Source: Armatimonadota bacterium (GTDB lineage: Bacteria; Armatimonadota; Fimbriimonadia; Fimbriimonadales; Fimbriimonadaceae). Taken from it: a stretch of 64,000 nucleotides of DNA. The notes below the pieces were generated by a model. It saw only the letters and a program-made list of their open reading frames with translations, was not told the origin of the DNA and did no database searches. The stretch lies in contig JAFDWQ010000009.1 in the NCBI GenBank assembly GCA_018268395.1, positions 248,001 to 312,000 of the forward strand. The letters run 5' to 3'. The translations under genes and the position numbers were made by a program. Each line of letters begins with the position of its first letter. Within the stretch, counting starts at the first letter, position 1. Positions 43,128 to 51,808 of the stretch are shown piece by piece.

Positions 43128-43508
43128 ATGGGCGAGACCAACGACTACCAGGATTCGAGAAAGCACGCACGTTTCGAGCTTCTCGAATACGCCGTGATCC
43201 AGGACGGGGCGACAGGCCAAAGCGTCCGATCGGTGGTCACCGACGTGAGCCTAGGCGGACTCCAGATCCGGTCGCGACACCAGTTCGACCCTGGTCAGCA
43301 GTACACGCTGAACATTGGCAGGATCAGCTCAGAACCGCTCGTGGTGACGGCCGAGGCGCGCTATTGCATCCACATCGAGGACACCGACCTCTATGCCACG
43401 GGCTTCCGCTGTCAACTGTCATCGACAGCTGAAAGGATCGACTGGGTCGAGTACGTGCACGGGATCTTCCAGACGAAGGGCGAGTCCCTCGTCCAGGAAG
43501 GGGCTTAA
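43128..43508 (+). CDS. PilZ-domain cyclic-di-GMP effector
   Basis: A 126-residue stand-alone PilZ protein. The c-di-GMP-binding motifs are intact: RKHAR (residues 11-15, RxxxR) and DVSLGG (39-44, D/NxSxxG). There is no output domain, so it probably works by binding a partner. It lies directly after the HD-GYP phosphodiesterase on the same strand and its end overlaps the A-type carrier gene on the other strand by four bases. Confidence 0.9.
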   Translation: MGETNDYQDSRKHARFELLEYAVIQDGATGQSVRSVVTDVSLGGLQIRSRHQFDPGQQYTLNIGRISSEPLVVTAEARYCIHIEDTDLYATGFRCQLSSTAERIDWVEYVHGIFQTKGESLVQEGA

Positions 43509-43885
43509 CCGCAGCCGCAGCCACCGCCGCAGCCGCCGCCCTCGCCTTCAGACCCCTCGGTCTTGAACGAGGAACCGCAACCGCAGGAGCTGACGGCGTT
43601 CGGGTTTTCTATCTTGAAACCGCCGCCCATCAGGTCGTCGACGTAGTCGACGGAGCTGCCGTCCATGTACTGGAGGCTAAGGGGATCGATGAACACCTTG
43701 ATGCCGTCGTGGTCGAAGACGTTGTCGCCCTCTTCGGGCTGACCGTCGTCCAAGGCCATCCCGTACGACAGGCCAGAACATCCGCCGCCCGCGACCCAGA
43801 TCCGGAGGGCCGCGCTCGCCTTCTGTTGGCTTACCATGAGGTCGCGAAGCTCGCAGACTGCACGTTCGGTCAATGAAATCGCCAT
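43505..43885 (-). CDS. A-type iron-sulphur carrier (ErpA/SufA/HesB) with Cys/Gly-rich tail
   Basis: A 126-residue FeS carrier that delivers clusters to apoproteins. The three conserved ligands are Cys36 (AGGGCSGLSY) and Cys101/Cys103 (SSCGCGSSF). After the normal end, a tail of about 20 residues is nearly all Gly, Glu and Cys with three further cysteines at 119, 123 and 125. Such a tail is not part of the usual family. The start has AAAGGG upstream. A 7Fe ferredoxin gene lies divergent at 44038. Choice between ErpA, SufA and IscA cannot be made here. Confidence 0.88.
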   Translation of the reverse strand: MAISLTERAVCELRDLMVSQQKASAALRIWVAGGGCSGLSYGMALDDGQPEEGDNVFDHDGIKVFIDPLSLQYMDGSSVDYVDDLMGGGFKIENPNAVSSCGCGSSFKTEGSEGEGGGCGGGCGCG

Positions 43886-44025
43886 GTTGTCCCTTTGACC
43901 CTCTGACCGGGATCCCAGAATCCATTGTGCCACAGGTATCTGGACGTCATGGGTCAGATTCTGCTCCCGGAAGGTCCGTTCGGCCCATTGGACCGGTCCG
44001 TCCGAGGGGGCGCCCGGCGTCTGAG

Positions 44026-44037
44026 TAGAATTTTCGG
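44026..44037 (+). promoter_or_regulatory. -10 box directly before ferredoxin start
   Basis: TAGAAT at 44026-44031 ends six bases before ATG 44038, with no ribosome binding site between. Confidence 0.5.
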
Positions 44038-44286
44038 ATGCCGTACGTCGTGACATCGCCTTGCATCGGGGTCAAGGACAAGTCCTGCATGACGGTCTGC
44101 CCCGTGGACTGCATTTACGAAGGCGACGACATGGTCTATATCCACCCGGACCAGTGCATCGATTGCGGCCTCTGCGAGCCGGAATGCCCGGTCTCGGCGA
44201 TCTTTGTGGACACGGACGTTCCTGCGGACTGGAAAAGCTACATCGAAGAGAACCGGACGATGTCCGAGAAGCTCTCCGGCGGCTAA
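44038..44286 (+). CDS. 7Fe ferredoxin (FdxA type)
   Basis: An 82-residue ferredoxin. Cys9, Cys17 and Cys21 together with Cys50 fit the [3Fe-4S] site, and Cys25, Cys40, Cys43 and Cys46 fit the [4Fe-4S] site, the pattern of FdxA-like seven-iron ferredoxins. It is a small cytoplasmic electron carrier; the partner enzyme is not obvious. Its end overlaps the convergent PilZ-like gene by four bases. Confidence 0.88.
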   Translation: MPYVVTSPCIGVKDKSCMTVCPVDCIYEGDDMVYIHPDQCIDCGLCEPECPVSAIFVDTDVPADWKSYIEENRTMSEKLSGG

Positions 44287-44864
44287 GCCGCGTGAAGGAA
44301 GACCCGGCGCCAGCGCCCCAGCATGGTCCGGTCGTCGATCCGGATCGAGAATCCGATCCGGAACCCTCCCTGGCAAGGTTCGGGCCGGCAATATCGTACA
44401 GTGCCTTGGGCCTCGACCGGACCGGTCGGGGTGAGCAGCGCGATCTCCAGTTCGTCCCCCTTCATCAGTTCGTACGGAACGACACCGCCGACACCGCCCG
44501 GGCTGACGTCGAGGACTTCGAAATCCACGGTGCCCCAGCAGTTCCGCAGTGTCCCGACGACACCGGCGCCGGACAACCGGACTTCCTCCGTAGACTCCGT
44601 CTTTCGAGGGTCGCACGCGAAATCGAACCGGGCCCAATCGTCACCCACGTTCCTACAAACGGCCGGAGCACTGAGGTCTTGGCCCGCCCCGAAGACCTGG
44701 ACGAACACGTCGTCTCCGTCGCGGAGGTCGTCGGTCGACGGGATGCGGACGACCACGGCCCGCCGGTCCAGGTTCAACGTCCAACCCGTAAAGAACCGGG
44801 CGTCGCGGACGCGTTGGACGCGGACGCGCGTCCCTTTGAAGGAGCCGGCCTTTTGGTGCACCAT
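44283..44864 (-). CDS. PilZ-like protein, second of a tandem pair
   Basis: A 193-residue protein with an N-terminal segment beginning [20 protein letters not shown] and a C-terminal beta-barrel part with [10 protein letters not shown]. The latter matches the second PilZ motif (DxSxxG); the RxxxR motif is not clearly present. It is homologous to the upstream gene over its length (GTR.R..R.......GW near the start, DVS..G later). Its ATG overlaps the upstream stop in TGATG, so the two are translated together. Cyclic-di-GMP binding is uncertain. Confidence 0.65.
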   Translation of the reverse strand: MVHQKAGSFKGTRVRVQRVRDARFFTGWTLNLDRRAVVVRIPSTDDLRDGDDVFVQVFGAGQDLSAPAVCRNVGDDWARFDFACDPRKTESTEEVRLSGAGVVGTLRNCWGTVDFEVLDVSPGGVGGVVPYELMKGDELEIALLTPTGPVEAQGTVRYCRPEPCQGGFRIGFSIRIDDRTMLGRWRRVFLHAA

Positions 44865-45511
44865 CAGTCGCCGCTCACGAAGCGGTCCCACCGCGGCTGG
44901 TCGATCCGGCCCATCCGGTCCAGTTCGACGCCGATCCGGTATTCGAGACCGTCTTCAGAGCGGCTGTTCCGGATCGTTCCCGACCCTCGGACGCTTCCGA
45001 TCGGAGTCTCGACGATGAGGCCGACCTTGAGGCCCGACGCAAGCGGCACGAACGCCTTGACGGCCAAACCGTGCTGAGAGACGTCGATCACTTCCGTGTA
45101 GACCGTCTCGCCGTCCATGACCAGTTGGGCCTTAACGCCCTCGGCCCGCGCTCGGAACGGCTTGATGGCGTTGGAATATCGGAACTGGCCGTCGACGTAG
45201 AACTGAAGGACCACCCAACTGGCTTCGATGATCTTGACGTTCGACCCTTCGACGGCATAGGAATCGCCTTTACCGGACATGTCGAAGGGCTCGACCGACT
45301 CTAAGCTGGCGTCGAACACGGCCGACGTCCGTCTTCCGTGAAGTTCGAACCGGTATTTCTCTCCGATCTGGACGGGCTGATCGGTCGGTGAAACGATCTC
45401 TACCCTCGACCCGAAGACGTTCCTGACCCATCCGTGGAAGATCTTTGAGTCGTGAAGTCGGAACAGCCGAGCGCGCGTGCCCGCAAAGTCCTTTGGCGTC
45501 AGCTTGGCCAT
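44864..45511 (-). CDS. PilZ-like protein, first of a tandem pair
   Basis: A 215-residue protein with the same layout as its downstream neighbour: FAGTRARLFRLHDSKIFHGW at the start, then a beta-rich domain with DVSQHGLAVKAF (DxSxxG). No clean RxxxR precedes it, although FRARAEG lies at the right distance. I read it as a degenerate or divergent PilZ/YcgR-like protein. A -10-like GACAAT lies upstream (ten bases before ATG 45511). The pair probably arose by duplication. Confidence 0.65.
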   Translation of the reverse strand: MAKLTPKDFAGTRARLFRLHDSKIFHGWVRNVFGSRVEIVSPTDQPVQIGEKYRFELHGRRTSAVFDASLESVEPFDMSGKGDSYAVEGSNVKIIEASWVVLQFYVDGQFRYSNAIKPFRARAEGVKAQLVMDGETVYTEVIDVSQHGLAVKAFVPLASGLKVGLIVETPIGSVRGSGTIRNSRSEDGLEYRIGVELDRMGRIDQPRWDRFVSGD

Positions 45512-45599
45512 CCCACTAGGAATTGTCGGCCCTTCGACGGGCTCGCTTGAGTCTGCCCTGCCCCACAAATCTTTACGGTTTCCAAGAGTCTGGCGGGCG

Positions 45600-45612
45600 T
45601 AGAATCCGTTCC
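45600..45612 (+). promoter_or_regulatory. -10 box directly before the GbsR-like regulator
   Basis: TAGAAT at 45600-45605 ends seven bases before ATG 45613, implying a leaderless transcript that may also cover lon. Confidence 0.5.
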
Positions 45613-46179
45613 ATGGATCCGAACGGGCCGAACCGATCCGCTCAGACCGCCCTGGCCCAGGAGATGTTCGTGCTCCAGTGGGGCCGCATGAGTTCGAGTT
45701 GGGGGATCAACCGGACGATGGCGCAGATCCACGCTTACCTGCTGAGTTCAGGACGCCCGACGACGGTGGAGACCCTGATCGAAAGCCTCCATATCAGCCG
45801 TGGCAACGCCAGCATGAACCTGCGGGACCTGATGGACTGGGGGATCGTCCGACGGTCCCGGATGCCGGGCGACCGGAAGGACGTCTACCAGTGCGAGGGG
45901 GACGTGCTCCACATGTTCGCCCGCGTCGTCCGGGAGCGGAAGCGGCGCGAACTCGACCCGACCGTCGCGGCGATCCGAGAGTGCCTGTCCATGGTCCCTG
46001 CCGACGACCGCTCTGAGGACGCCGTCGTCCTGCGCGACCGCCTTTCCGCCCTCGTGGAGCTTTTCGGCGTCATCGATCAGGTCTACGAGCAGGTGTTCGA
46101 GTCGGAGGAGAGCCTCGAAGCCACGCTCCAGTTCTTCCGGGAAGCGGGCCGACGGGCAACCTTTCCCACCGACGGGTAA
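45613..46179 (+). CDS. GbsR/MarR-like winged-helix regulator
   Basis: A 188-residue regulator. The winged helix (about residues 35-95) reads INRTMAQIHAYLLSSGRPTT, then ESLHISRGNASMNLRDLMDW and RRSRMPGDRKDVYQCEGD as the wing. This is the GbsR branch of the MarR superfamily, whose members often sense osmolytes or act on envelope genes. A helical C-terminal domain follows. It lies 13 bases before lon on the same strand, so it may control lon or share its transcript; its own targets are unknown. Confidence 0.82.
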   Translation: MDPNGPNRSAQTALAQEMFVLQWGRMSSSWGINRTMAQIHAYLLSSGRPTTVETLIESLHISRGNASMNLRDLMDWGIVRRSRMPGDRKDVYQCEGDVLHMFARVVRERKRRELDPTVAAIRECLSMVPADDRSEDAVVLRDRLSALVELFGVIDQVYEQVFESEESLEATLQFFREAGRRATFPTDG

Positions 46180-46192
46180 GGTGACGTCAGCG

Positions 46193-48520
46193 ATGGCGGA
46201 GACGAAGGGCGACTACCGCAAAGTCCCGGTCATGCCGACAAGGGACACGGTCCACTTTCCCGGCGTGATCCAAACGATCTTGATCGGCCGCGAGATGTCG
46301 GTCAAGGCCCTCCATCAGGCTCTCAGGAGGGACCGCGAGTCTCTGATCCTGGGCCAGCGCGACCAGACCATCGACGAACCGAAAGCCGACGAGCTGTACC
46401 GGGTCGGTACGCTGAGCGAAATCCTCCACGTCCTGCCTTTGCCGGACGGGACGCTCCGGGTGGTCCTTCGCGGCCTTGTTCGAGCCAGGGTCAAAAAGCT
46501 CCAGTTCCGGAACGGGTCTTTCTCGGCCGAGTACGACGTCGTCGAAGAGATCGACGAAGGCGGCCCCAACGTCGAAGCCCTCGGTCGGGAGGCCGTCTCC
46601 CAGTTCCAGCAGGCCGCGTCGCTCGGACTGAACGCCCCGCCCGAAGTCGTCGAGACCGTAGCGGTCGTCGACGATGCCCGGTATCTCTCGGACCTGCTCG
46701 CCCATCACCTGCCCAGTCCTTCCGCGGTCAAGCAGTCGCTCTTGGAGGATCCGGTAGTCGCCACCAGGCTCGAAACCCTCGTCCAGATCTTGGCCCGCGA
46801 ACGCGAGGTCTTGGAGCTCCAAGCCAACCTTCGGACGAAGGTGGAACGGGAGTTGGGCCAGACGCAGCGCGAGTTCTATCTCCGGGAGCAGCTACGCGCC
46901 ATTCAGAACGAACTCGGCGGAGAAGAAGTCCTCAGCGAAGAGGGGGAGGAGTACCGGGCCCGTCTCGCGGCCAGCGGGATGCCCGAAGAAACAATGGGCA
47001 AGGCCATGGCCGAGCTCAAACGGCTCGAACGGGCCCCTTCCAGTTCTCCCGAGGGCATGGTCATCCGGAACTACCTTGACTGGCTCGCGTCTTTGCCCTG
47101 GGACACGTCGAGCGAAGACCAGATCGACGTCAAGAAGGCGGCCCAGATCCTGGAACGCGACCATTACGGCCTGGCACAGGTCAAAGACCGGATCCTGGAT
47201 TTCCTCGCCGTACGGCAACTTTCCAATTCGCTGCGCGGGCCGATCCTGTGCTTCGTCGGCCCTCCGGGAGTCGGCAAGACGTCGATCGGACGGTCGATCG
47301 CCGAAGCCCTTGGTCGCCAGTTCCACAGGATCTCGCTCGGTGGGGTCCGGGACGAAGCCGAAATCCGGGGCCACCGACGGACCTACATCGGCTCGATGCC
47401 TGGTCGCCTGATCCAGGGGGTCAAGGCCTGCGGCACGAAGAACCCGGTCTTCATGCTGGACGAAATCGACAAGATGGGCTACGACTTCCGTGGCGACCCC
47501 ACGTCGGCCCTCTTGGAAGCCCTCGACCCCGAGCAGAACGCCAACTTCAGCGACCACTACATCGAAGTCCCGTTCGACCTTTCGGGCGTCATGTTCATCG
47601 CGACCGCGAACCTGATCGAAAACGTTCCGGCGGCGCTGAGGGACAGGATGGAAGTGATCCGGTTTCCGAGCTACACCGAACAGGAGAAACTGCACATCGC
47701 GCAGAAGTACCTGCTGCCCAAGAAAATGCACGAGCACGGTCTGGACAAAGGCCGCCTTAAGGTCCCCCGCACGACCGTAGAGGCCCTTGTGCGCGAATAC
47801 ACGAGGGAAGCGGGCGTCCGCTCCCTCGAACGCGAAATCGCCACGGTGTGCCGGAAAGCCGCCCGACGGATCGCCGACGGGACAGACCGCTCGGTGGACG
47901 TCGACAAGGACGTCTTAAGCGCGATGCTCGGTAAACCCAAGTTCCGGTACGGCGTCAAAGGGCGTAAAGACGAGGTCGGTGCAGCGACGGGCCTTGTTTA
48001 CAGCGAGTACGGCGGCGACATCGTCACCATCGAAGTCTCGCTCTCGCCGCCGTTCGGCGAACAGCCACAAGTGCGCCTGACCGGCTCGCTCGGCGACGTC
48101 ATGAAAGAGTCTGCACTGGCCGCCATGACCTATCTCCGCGCGAACCAGGGCAAGTACGGGACGGGCGAATTCCGCTACGACCTCCATGTCCACGTCCCGG
48201 AAGGGGCAGTCCCGAAGGACGGCCCGAGCGCGGGCGTCACGATCCTCACGGCCCTCGTCTCGGCGTTTTCCGGCCGTCCTGTCCGACGGGACGTGGCGAT
48301 GACGGGCGAAGTCACGTTGCGCGGCAAGGTCCTCCCGGTCGGAGGCGTGAGGGAAAAGGTCTTGGCCGCCCATCGGGCCGGTATCAAGCACGTCGTTTTG
48401 CCCGATGAGAACCTTCGAGACCTTGACGACCTCCCGGAGACCGTCAAAAAGGACGTGGCGTTCCATCCGGTCGCAGAAGCTGCGGAAGCGCTTCGTCTCG
48501 CTCTGGTCTCGAGCCCCTAG
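46193..48520 (+). CDS. lon: ATP-dependent protease Lon
   Basis: A 775-residue Lon-A protease that degrades damaged and regulatory proteins in the cytoplasm. It has an N-terminal substrate-binding LAN domain (about 10-200), an AAA+ domain with Walker A GPPGVGKTS and Walker B VFMLDEIDKMG, and the C-terminal protease with the Ser-Lys dyad (Ser in KDGPSAGVT, Lys in REKVLAAHRAG). ATG 46193 is preceded by AAGGTG; a GTG at 46181 is in frame. It ends overlapping nadA on the other strand by four bases. Confidence 0.95.
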   Translation: MAETKGDYRKVPVMPTRDTVHFPGVIQTILIGREMSVKALHQALRRDRESLILGQRDQTIDEPKADELYRVGTLSEILHVLPLPDGTLRVVLRGLVRARVKKLQFRNGSFSAEYDVVEEIDEGGPNVEALGREAVSQFQQAASLGLNAPPEVVETVAVVDDARYLSDLLAHHLPSPSAVKQSLLEDPVVATRLETLVQILAREREVLELQANLRTKVERELGQTQREFYLREQLRAIQNELGGEEVLSEEGEEYRARLAASGMPEETMGKAMAELKRLERAPSSSPEGMVIRNYLDWLASLPWDTSSEDQIDVKKAAQILERDHYGLAQVKDRILDFLAVRQLSNSLRGPILCFVGPPGVGKTSIGRSIAEALGRQFHRISLGGVRDEAEIRGHRRTYIGSMPGRLIQGVKACGTKNPVFMLDEIDKMGYDFRGDPTSALLEALDPEQNANFSDHYIEVPFDLSGVMFIATANLIENVPAALRDRMEVIRFPSYTEQEKLHIAQKYLLPKKMHEHGLDKGRLKVPRTTVEALVREYTREAGVRSLEREIATVCRKAARRIADGTDRSVDVDKDVLSAMLGKPKFRYGVKGRKDEVGAATGLVYSEYGGDIVTIEVSLSPPFGEQPQVRLTGSLGDVMKESALAAMTYLRANQGKYGTGEFRYDLHVHVPEGAVPKDGPSAGVTILTALVSAFSGRPVRRDVAMTGEVTLRGKVLPVGGVREKVLAAHRAGIKHVVLPDENLRDLDDLPETVKKDVAFHPVAEAAEALRLALVSSP

Positions 48521-49644
48521 TCGACGTGGGCGACCGGGACTTTGCCGATCTCGAGCATCCGTTCGAGGGCGACGAGGGCCCATCGCTTGACGTCCGCCGG
48601 GACCGTGACTTGGTTGACGACGTTGCCGTCCACCAAGTTTTCGAGCGCCCAGCAAAGGAACGACGGATGAATCCGGTACATCGTCGAACAGGGACAGATC
48701 TGAGGGTCGAGGCAGAAGACCGTACGGTCGGGGTTTTCCTTGGCGATCCGGTTGACAAGGTTGATCTCGGTCCCGACGGCCCACGCCGAACCCGGTCCGG
48801 CCCCTTCGATCTGGTGCAGGATGTACTCGGTCGAACCGTAAAAGTCTGCGGCCTGAACGACTTCGCGCTCGCATTCCGGATGGACGATGACCTTCAGCCC
48901 CGGGTAGGCGGCCCGGGCTTGTTCGATCTGGTCCACGGTGAACCTCTTGTGGACCGAACAGTGCCCCTTCCACAAGTAGAACTTCGCTTCCCGGATCCGC
49001 TCGGGCGTGTTCCCTCCAAGAGGTTTGAAGGGGTCCCAGACGATCATGTCCCGCTCGACGTCGTAGCCCATCGCGGCGGCCGTGTTCCGGCCCAAATGCT
49101 GGTCCGGAAAGAACAAGACCTTTTGGCCACGGTCGAGGGCCCATTCGAGCGCGCCCGGCGCGTTCGTGCTCGTGCACACGACGCCTCCGTGCTCGCCCAC
49201 GAAAGACTTCAAGTTGGCGGCCGAATTGATGTAGGTCACCGGAACGATGGTCGGAGCCGCGGGAGACCCCCCTAAGGCACCCTGAAGTTCGGCCCAGCAT
49301 CGCTTGACCTGAAAGATGTTGGCCATGTCCGCCATCGAACACCCTGCTGCGAGGTTCGGCAGGATGACCTTCTGCGTGTCCGGCGTCAGGACGTCTGCGC
49401 TCTCCGCCATGAAGTGCACGCCGCAGAAGACGATGAAATCGGCATCGGGAGTCTGCCGGGCGTGTTGCGCGAGCTTATAGCTGTCGCCCCGGAAGTCGGC
49501 GTGCTCGATGATCTCGTCGCGCTGGTAATGGTGGCCGAGGACGACGGCGCGGGAGCCGAGCGAGGCCTTGGCGGCGCGGATCCTGTGCCGCGTCTCGTCC
49601 TCGGTCAGGAGCATGAACTCCTGAGGAAGCGGAGTTTGAACCAT
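48517..49644 (-). CDS. nadA: Quinolinate synthase NadA
   Basis: A 375-residue [4Fe-4S] enzyme that condenses iminoaspartate with dihydroxyacetone phosphate to quinolinate in NAD synthesis. It has the HHYQRDEI region, cluster cysteines in AAGCSMAD, HPECEREV and CPCSTMYRI, and conserved FCGVHFMAESA. I start at ATG 49644, which has GAGG eight bases upstream; ATG 49725 would add 27 residues without a ribosome binding site. nadB and nadC are not in the window. It is divergent from dxs. Confidence 0.93.
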   Translation of the reverse strand: MVQTPLPQEFMLLTEDETRHRIRAAKASLGSRAVVLGHHYQRDEIIEHADFRGDSYKLAQHARQTPDADFIVFCGVHFMAESADVLTPDTQKVILPNLAAGCSMADMANIFQVKRCWAELQGALGGSPAAPTIVPVTYINSAANLKSFVGEHGGVVCTSTNAPGALEWALDRGQKVLFFPDQHLGRNTAAAMGYDVERDMIVWDPFKPLGGNTPERIREAKFYLWKGHCSVHKRFTVDQIEQARAAYPGLKVIVHPECEREVVQAADFYGSTEYILHQIEGAGPGSAWAVGTEINLVNRIAKENPDRTVFCLDPQICPCSTMYRIHPSFLCWALENLVDGNVVNQVTVPADVKRWALVALERMLEIGKVPVAHVD

Positions 49645-49737
49645 GTCTTCGTCCTCGTCTTTCGTTCCGGACGCTTCGGCCAGGAAGTCGGTGCCTCGGC
49701 GCGTTCCGGACGGCGACAGGGCCATGGCCCGGGGATG

Positions 49738-49766
49738 TTGTCGCCGCTTTCGGACTATTCTACAAT
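49738..49766 (+). promoter_or_regulatory. Sigma70-like promoter of dxs
   Basis: TTGTCG (49738-49743) and TACAAT (49761-49766) are separated by exactly 17 bases. The implied leader is about 110 bases and includes a small hairpin GTCCT-ATC-AGGAC around 49820-49832. Confidence 0.55.
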
Positions 49767-49882
49767 CGGGAGGAACGTTGAGTTCGCCCAGGCCCATCGT
49801 TCACAATGGGGGGAACCGTCCTATCAGGACATAGGGCCCTTTCCGGTAACGGATCGGCCCACACTGAGAGTTGAGATACCCG

Positions 49883-51808
49883 ATGGCCTCGAACTACGAG
49901 CTGCTCAGCACGGTCACCCGACCGACCGACCTTCACAAGTTCTCCGACAAGGAACTCGTACAGGTCGCTGAAGAAGTGCGCCAGGCCATCCTGGACAAAG
50001 TCAGCCAGACGGGAGGGCACCTCAGCTCCAACCTCGGCACCGTCGAGCTCACGGTCGCGATGTACGCGGCCTACAACATCCCGCCCGACAAAGTCGTGTG
50101 GGACACCGGGCACCAGGCCTATCCCCACAAGCTGCTGACGGGCCGCCTCGACAGGTTCGACACGCTCCGCAAACACCAAGGCTTGAGCGGATTCCTGCGC
50201 CGAGAGGAGCACGAATGCGACGTCTTCGGAGCGGGGCACGCCGGGACGGCGATCTCGGCCGCACTCGGGTTCGCTGCTGCCCGCGACAGGCTCGGAACGG
50301 CCGAAAAGGTCGTCGCGGTCGCAGGAGACGCGGCCATAGCCAGCGGAATGAGCTGGGAGGCCTTGAACCATGCGGGAGAACTACGGACGGACATCTGCGT
50401 CGTCCTGAACGACAACCGCATGTCGATCGCTCCCAACGTCGGCGCCCTGCACAATTACCTGGCCCGGCTCCGGTCGCGGCCCGACTTCCAGGGCCTGGCC
50501 CGGGCCGCCAAGAACGTCATCGAGAAGATCCCAGGGCCCGCTCCTAGGATCGCCGCCGGTCTTCGGCACGGGATCACCCACTATCTGGCGCCTGAGGACA
50601 CGGGAACGATCTTCGAGGAAATGGGCTTCGAGTACATCGGCCCGGTCGACGGACACGACCTCCCGACGCTGCTCGACGTCTTCCGTAAAGTCCGCGAGCT
50701 CGACTATCCGGTCTTCGTCCATGCGCTGACCGTCAAGGGCAAAGGGTACGAAGTCGCCGAGGGCGACAGCCGCAAGTGGCACGGGGTCGTCCCGTTCGAC
50801 GTCCTCTCGTGCGAAATGCCGAAAAAGGGCGGGGCGCCCGCCTACACCCAGGTGTTCGGCGAGGCCATGGTGGAACTCGCCAACGAAGATGAGAAGGTCG
50901 TCGCGATCACCGCGGCGATGCCGGACGGCACGGGCTTGACCGCGTTCTCGAAAGAGCATCCCGAGCGCTATTACGACGTCGGTATCGCAGAGCAACACGC
51001 CGTCACGTTCGCTGCGGGCCTGGCCGCCGGCGGGCTCAAACCGTTCTGTACGGTCTACTCGACCTTCCTCCAGAGAGGGTTCGACCAAGTGCTGCACGAC
51101 GTCGCCCTTCAGAACTTGCCCGTGCGGTTCGTCATGGACCGGTCCGGCCTGGTCGGCGACGATGGACCGACCCACCACGGCGCCTTCGACGTCTCTTACC
51201 TCTCCTGCATTCCGAACATGACCCTCGTGGCGCCGCGGGACGCGACCGAACTGCGCGAAATGCTGAAATTCATGGCCGGATATTCGGACGGCCCGATCGC
51301 CGTGAGATACCCGCGCGGAACGGCCGAAGACATCTTGCCGGAAGCCCGGACGCCGGTCCAATTCGGCCGTTGGGAACCGCTCGGCACCCCTGGAGGGGCG
51401 CCCGGTGAAGGCCCCTACGATGTCGCGATCCTAGCGACCGGGTTCATGGTCCAGGAATCCTGGAAGGCGGCCCAAAGCCTCCAGTCCCAAGGTGTCAAGG
51501 CCCTGGTCGTGAACGCCAGGTTCATCCGCCCGATCGACAAGGAGTGTCTCGCCGAATCGGTCCGCGGGGTCCGTGGAGTGGTCACGGTCGAGGAAAGCGT
51601 CAGGACGGGCGGTTTCGGCCAACAGGTCCGGGACGCCCTGGCCGAACTGGGACTGGGCAACGTCCCGTTGCGGATCCTGTCGCTTCCCGATGCCTTTGTC
51701 GAACACGGTGCCCAGCCCATCATTCGGGCCGAAGTCGGACTGTCTCCGGACAACATCGCCCGGGTCGCGGCCGGACTCGTCGCTGCGAAGTCGGGCCGCT
51801 TGGCTTAA
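49883..51808 (+). CDS. dxs: 1-deoxy-D-xylulose-5-phosphate synthase
   Basis: A 641-residue thiamine diphosphate enzyme that condenses pyruvate with glyceraldehyde 3-phosphate, the entry step of the MEP isoprenoid pathway. It shows GGHLSSNLGTVELT, the TPP motif GDAAIASGM...LNDN, the transketolase region YYDVGIAEQHAVTFAAGLA and DRSGLVGDDGPTHHG. The TPP motif reads GDA in place of the textbook GDG, a variant seen in many Dxs proteins. ATG 49883 is chosen over TTG 49871. The rest of the MEP pathway is not in the window. Confidence 0.94.
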   Translation: MASNYELLSTVTRPTDLHKFSDKELVQVAEEVRQAILDKVSQTGGHLSSNLGTVELTVAMYAAYNIPPDKVVWDTGHQAYPHKLLTGRLDRFDTLRKHQGLSGFLRREEHECDVFGAGHAGTAISAALGFAAARDRLGTAEKVVAVAGDAAIASGMSWEALNHAGELRTDICVVLNDNRMSIAPNVGALHNYLARLRSRPDFQGLARAAKNVIEKIPGPAPRIAAGLRHGITHYLAPEDTGTIFEEMGFEYIGPVDGHDLPTLLDVFRKVRELDYPVFVHALTVKGKGYEVAEGDSRKWHGVVPFDVLSCEMPKKGGAPAYTQVFGEAMVELANEDEKVVAITAAMPDGTGLTAFSKEHPERYYDVGIAEQHAVTFAAGLAAGGLKPFCTVYSTFLQRGFDQVLHDVALQNLPVRFVMDRSGLVGDDGPTHHGAFDVSYLSCIPNMTLVAPRDATELREMLKFMAGYSDGPIAVRYPRGTAEDILPEARTPVQFGRWEPLGTPGGAPGEGPYDVAILATGFMVQESWKAAQSLQSQGVKALVVNARFIRPIDKECLAESVRGVRGVVTVEESVRTGGFGQQVRDALAELGLGNVPLRILSLPDAFVEHGAQPIIRAEVGLSPDNIARVAAGLVAAKSGRLA

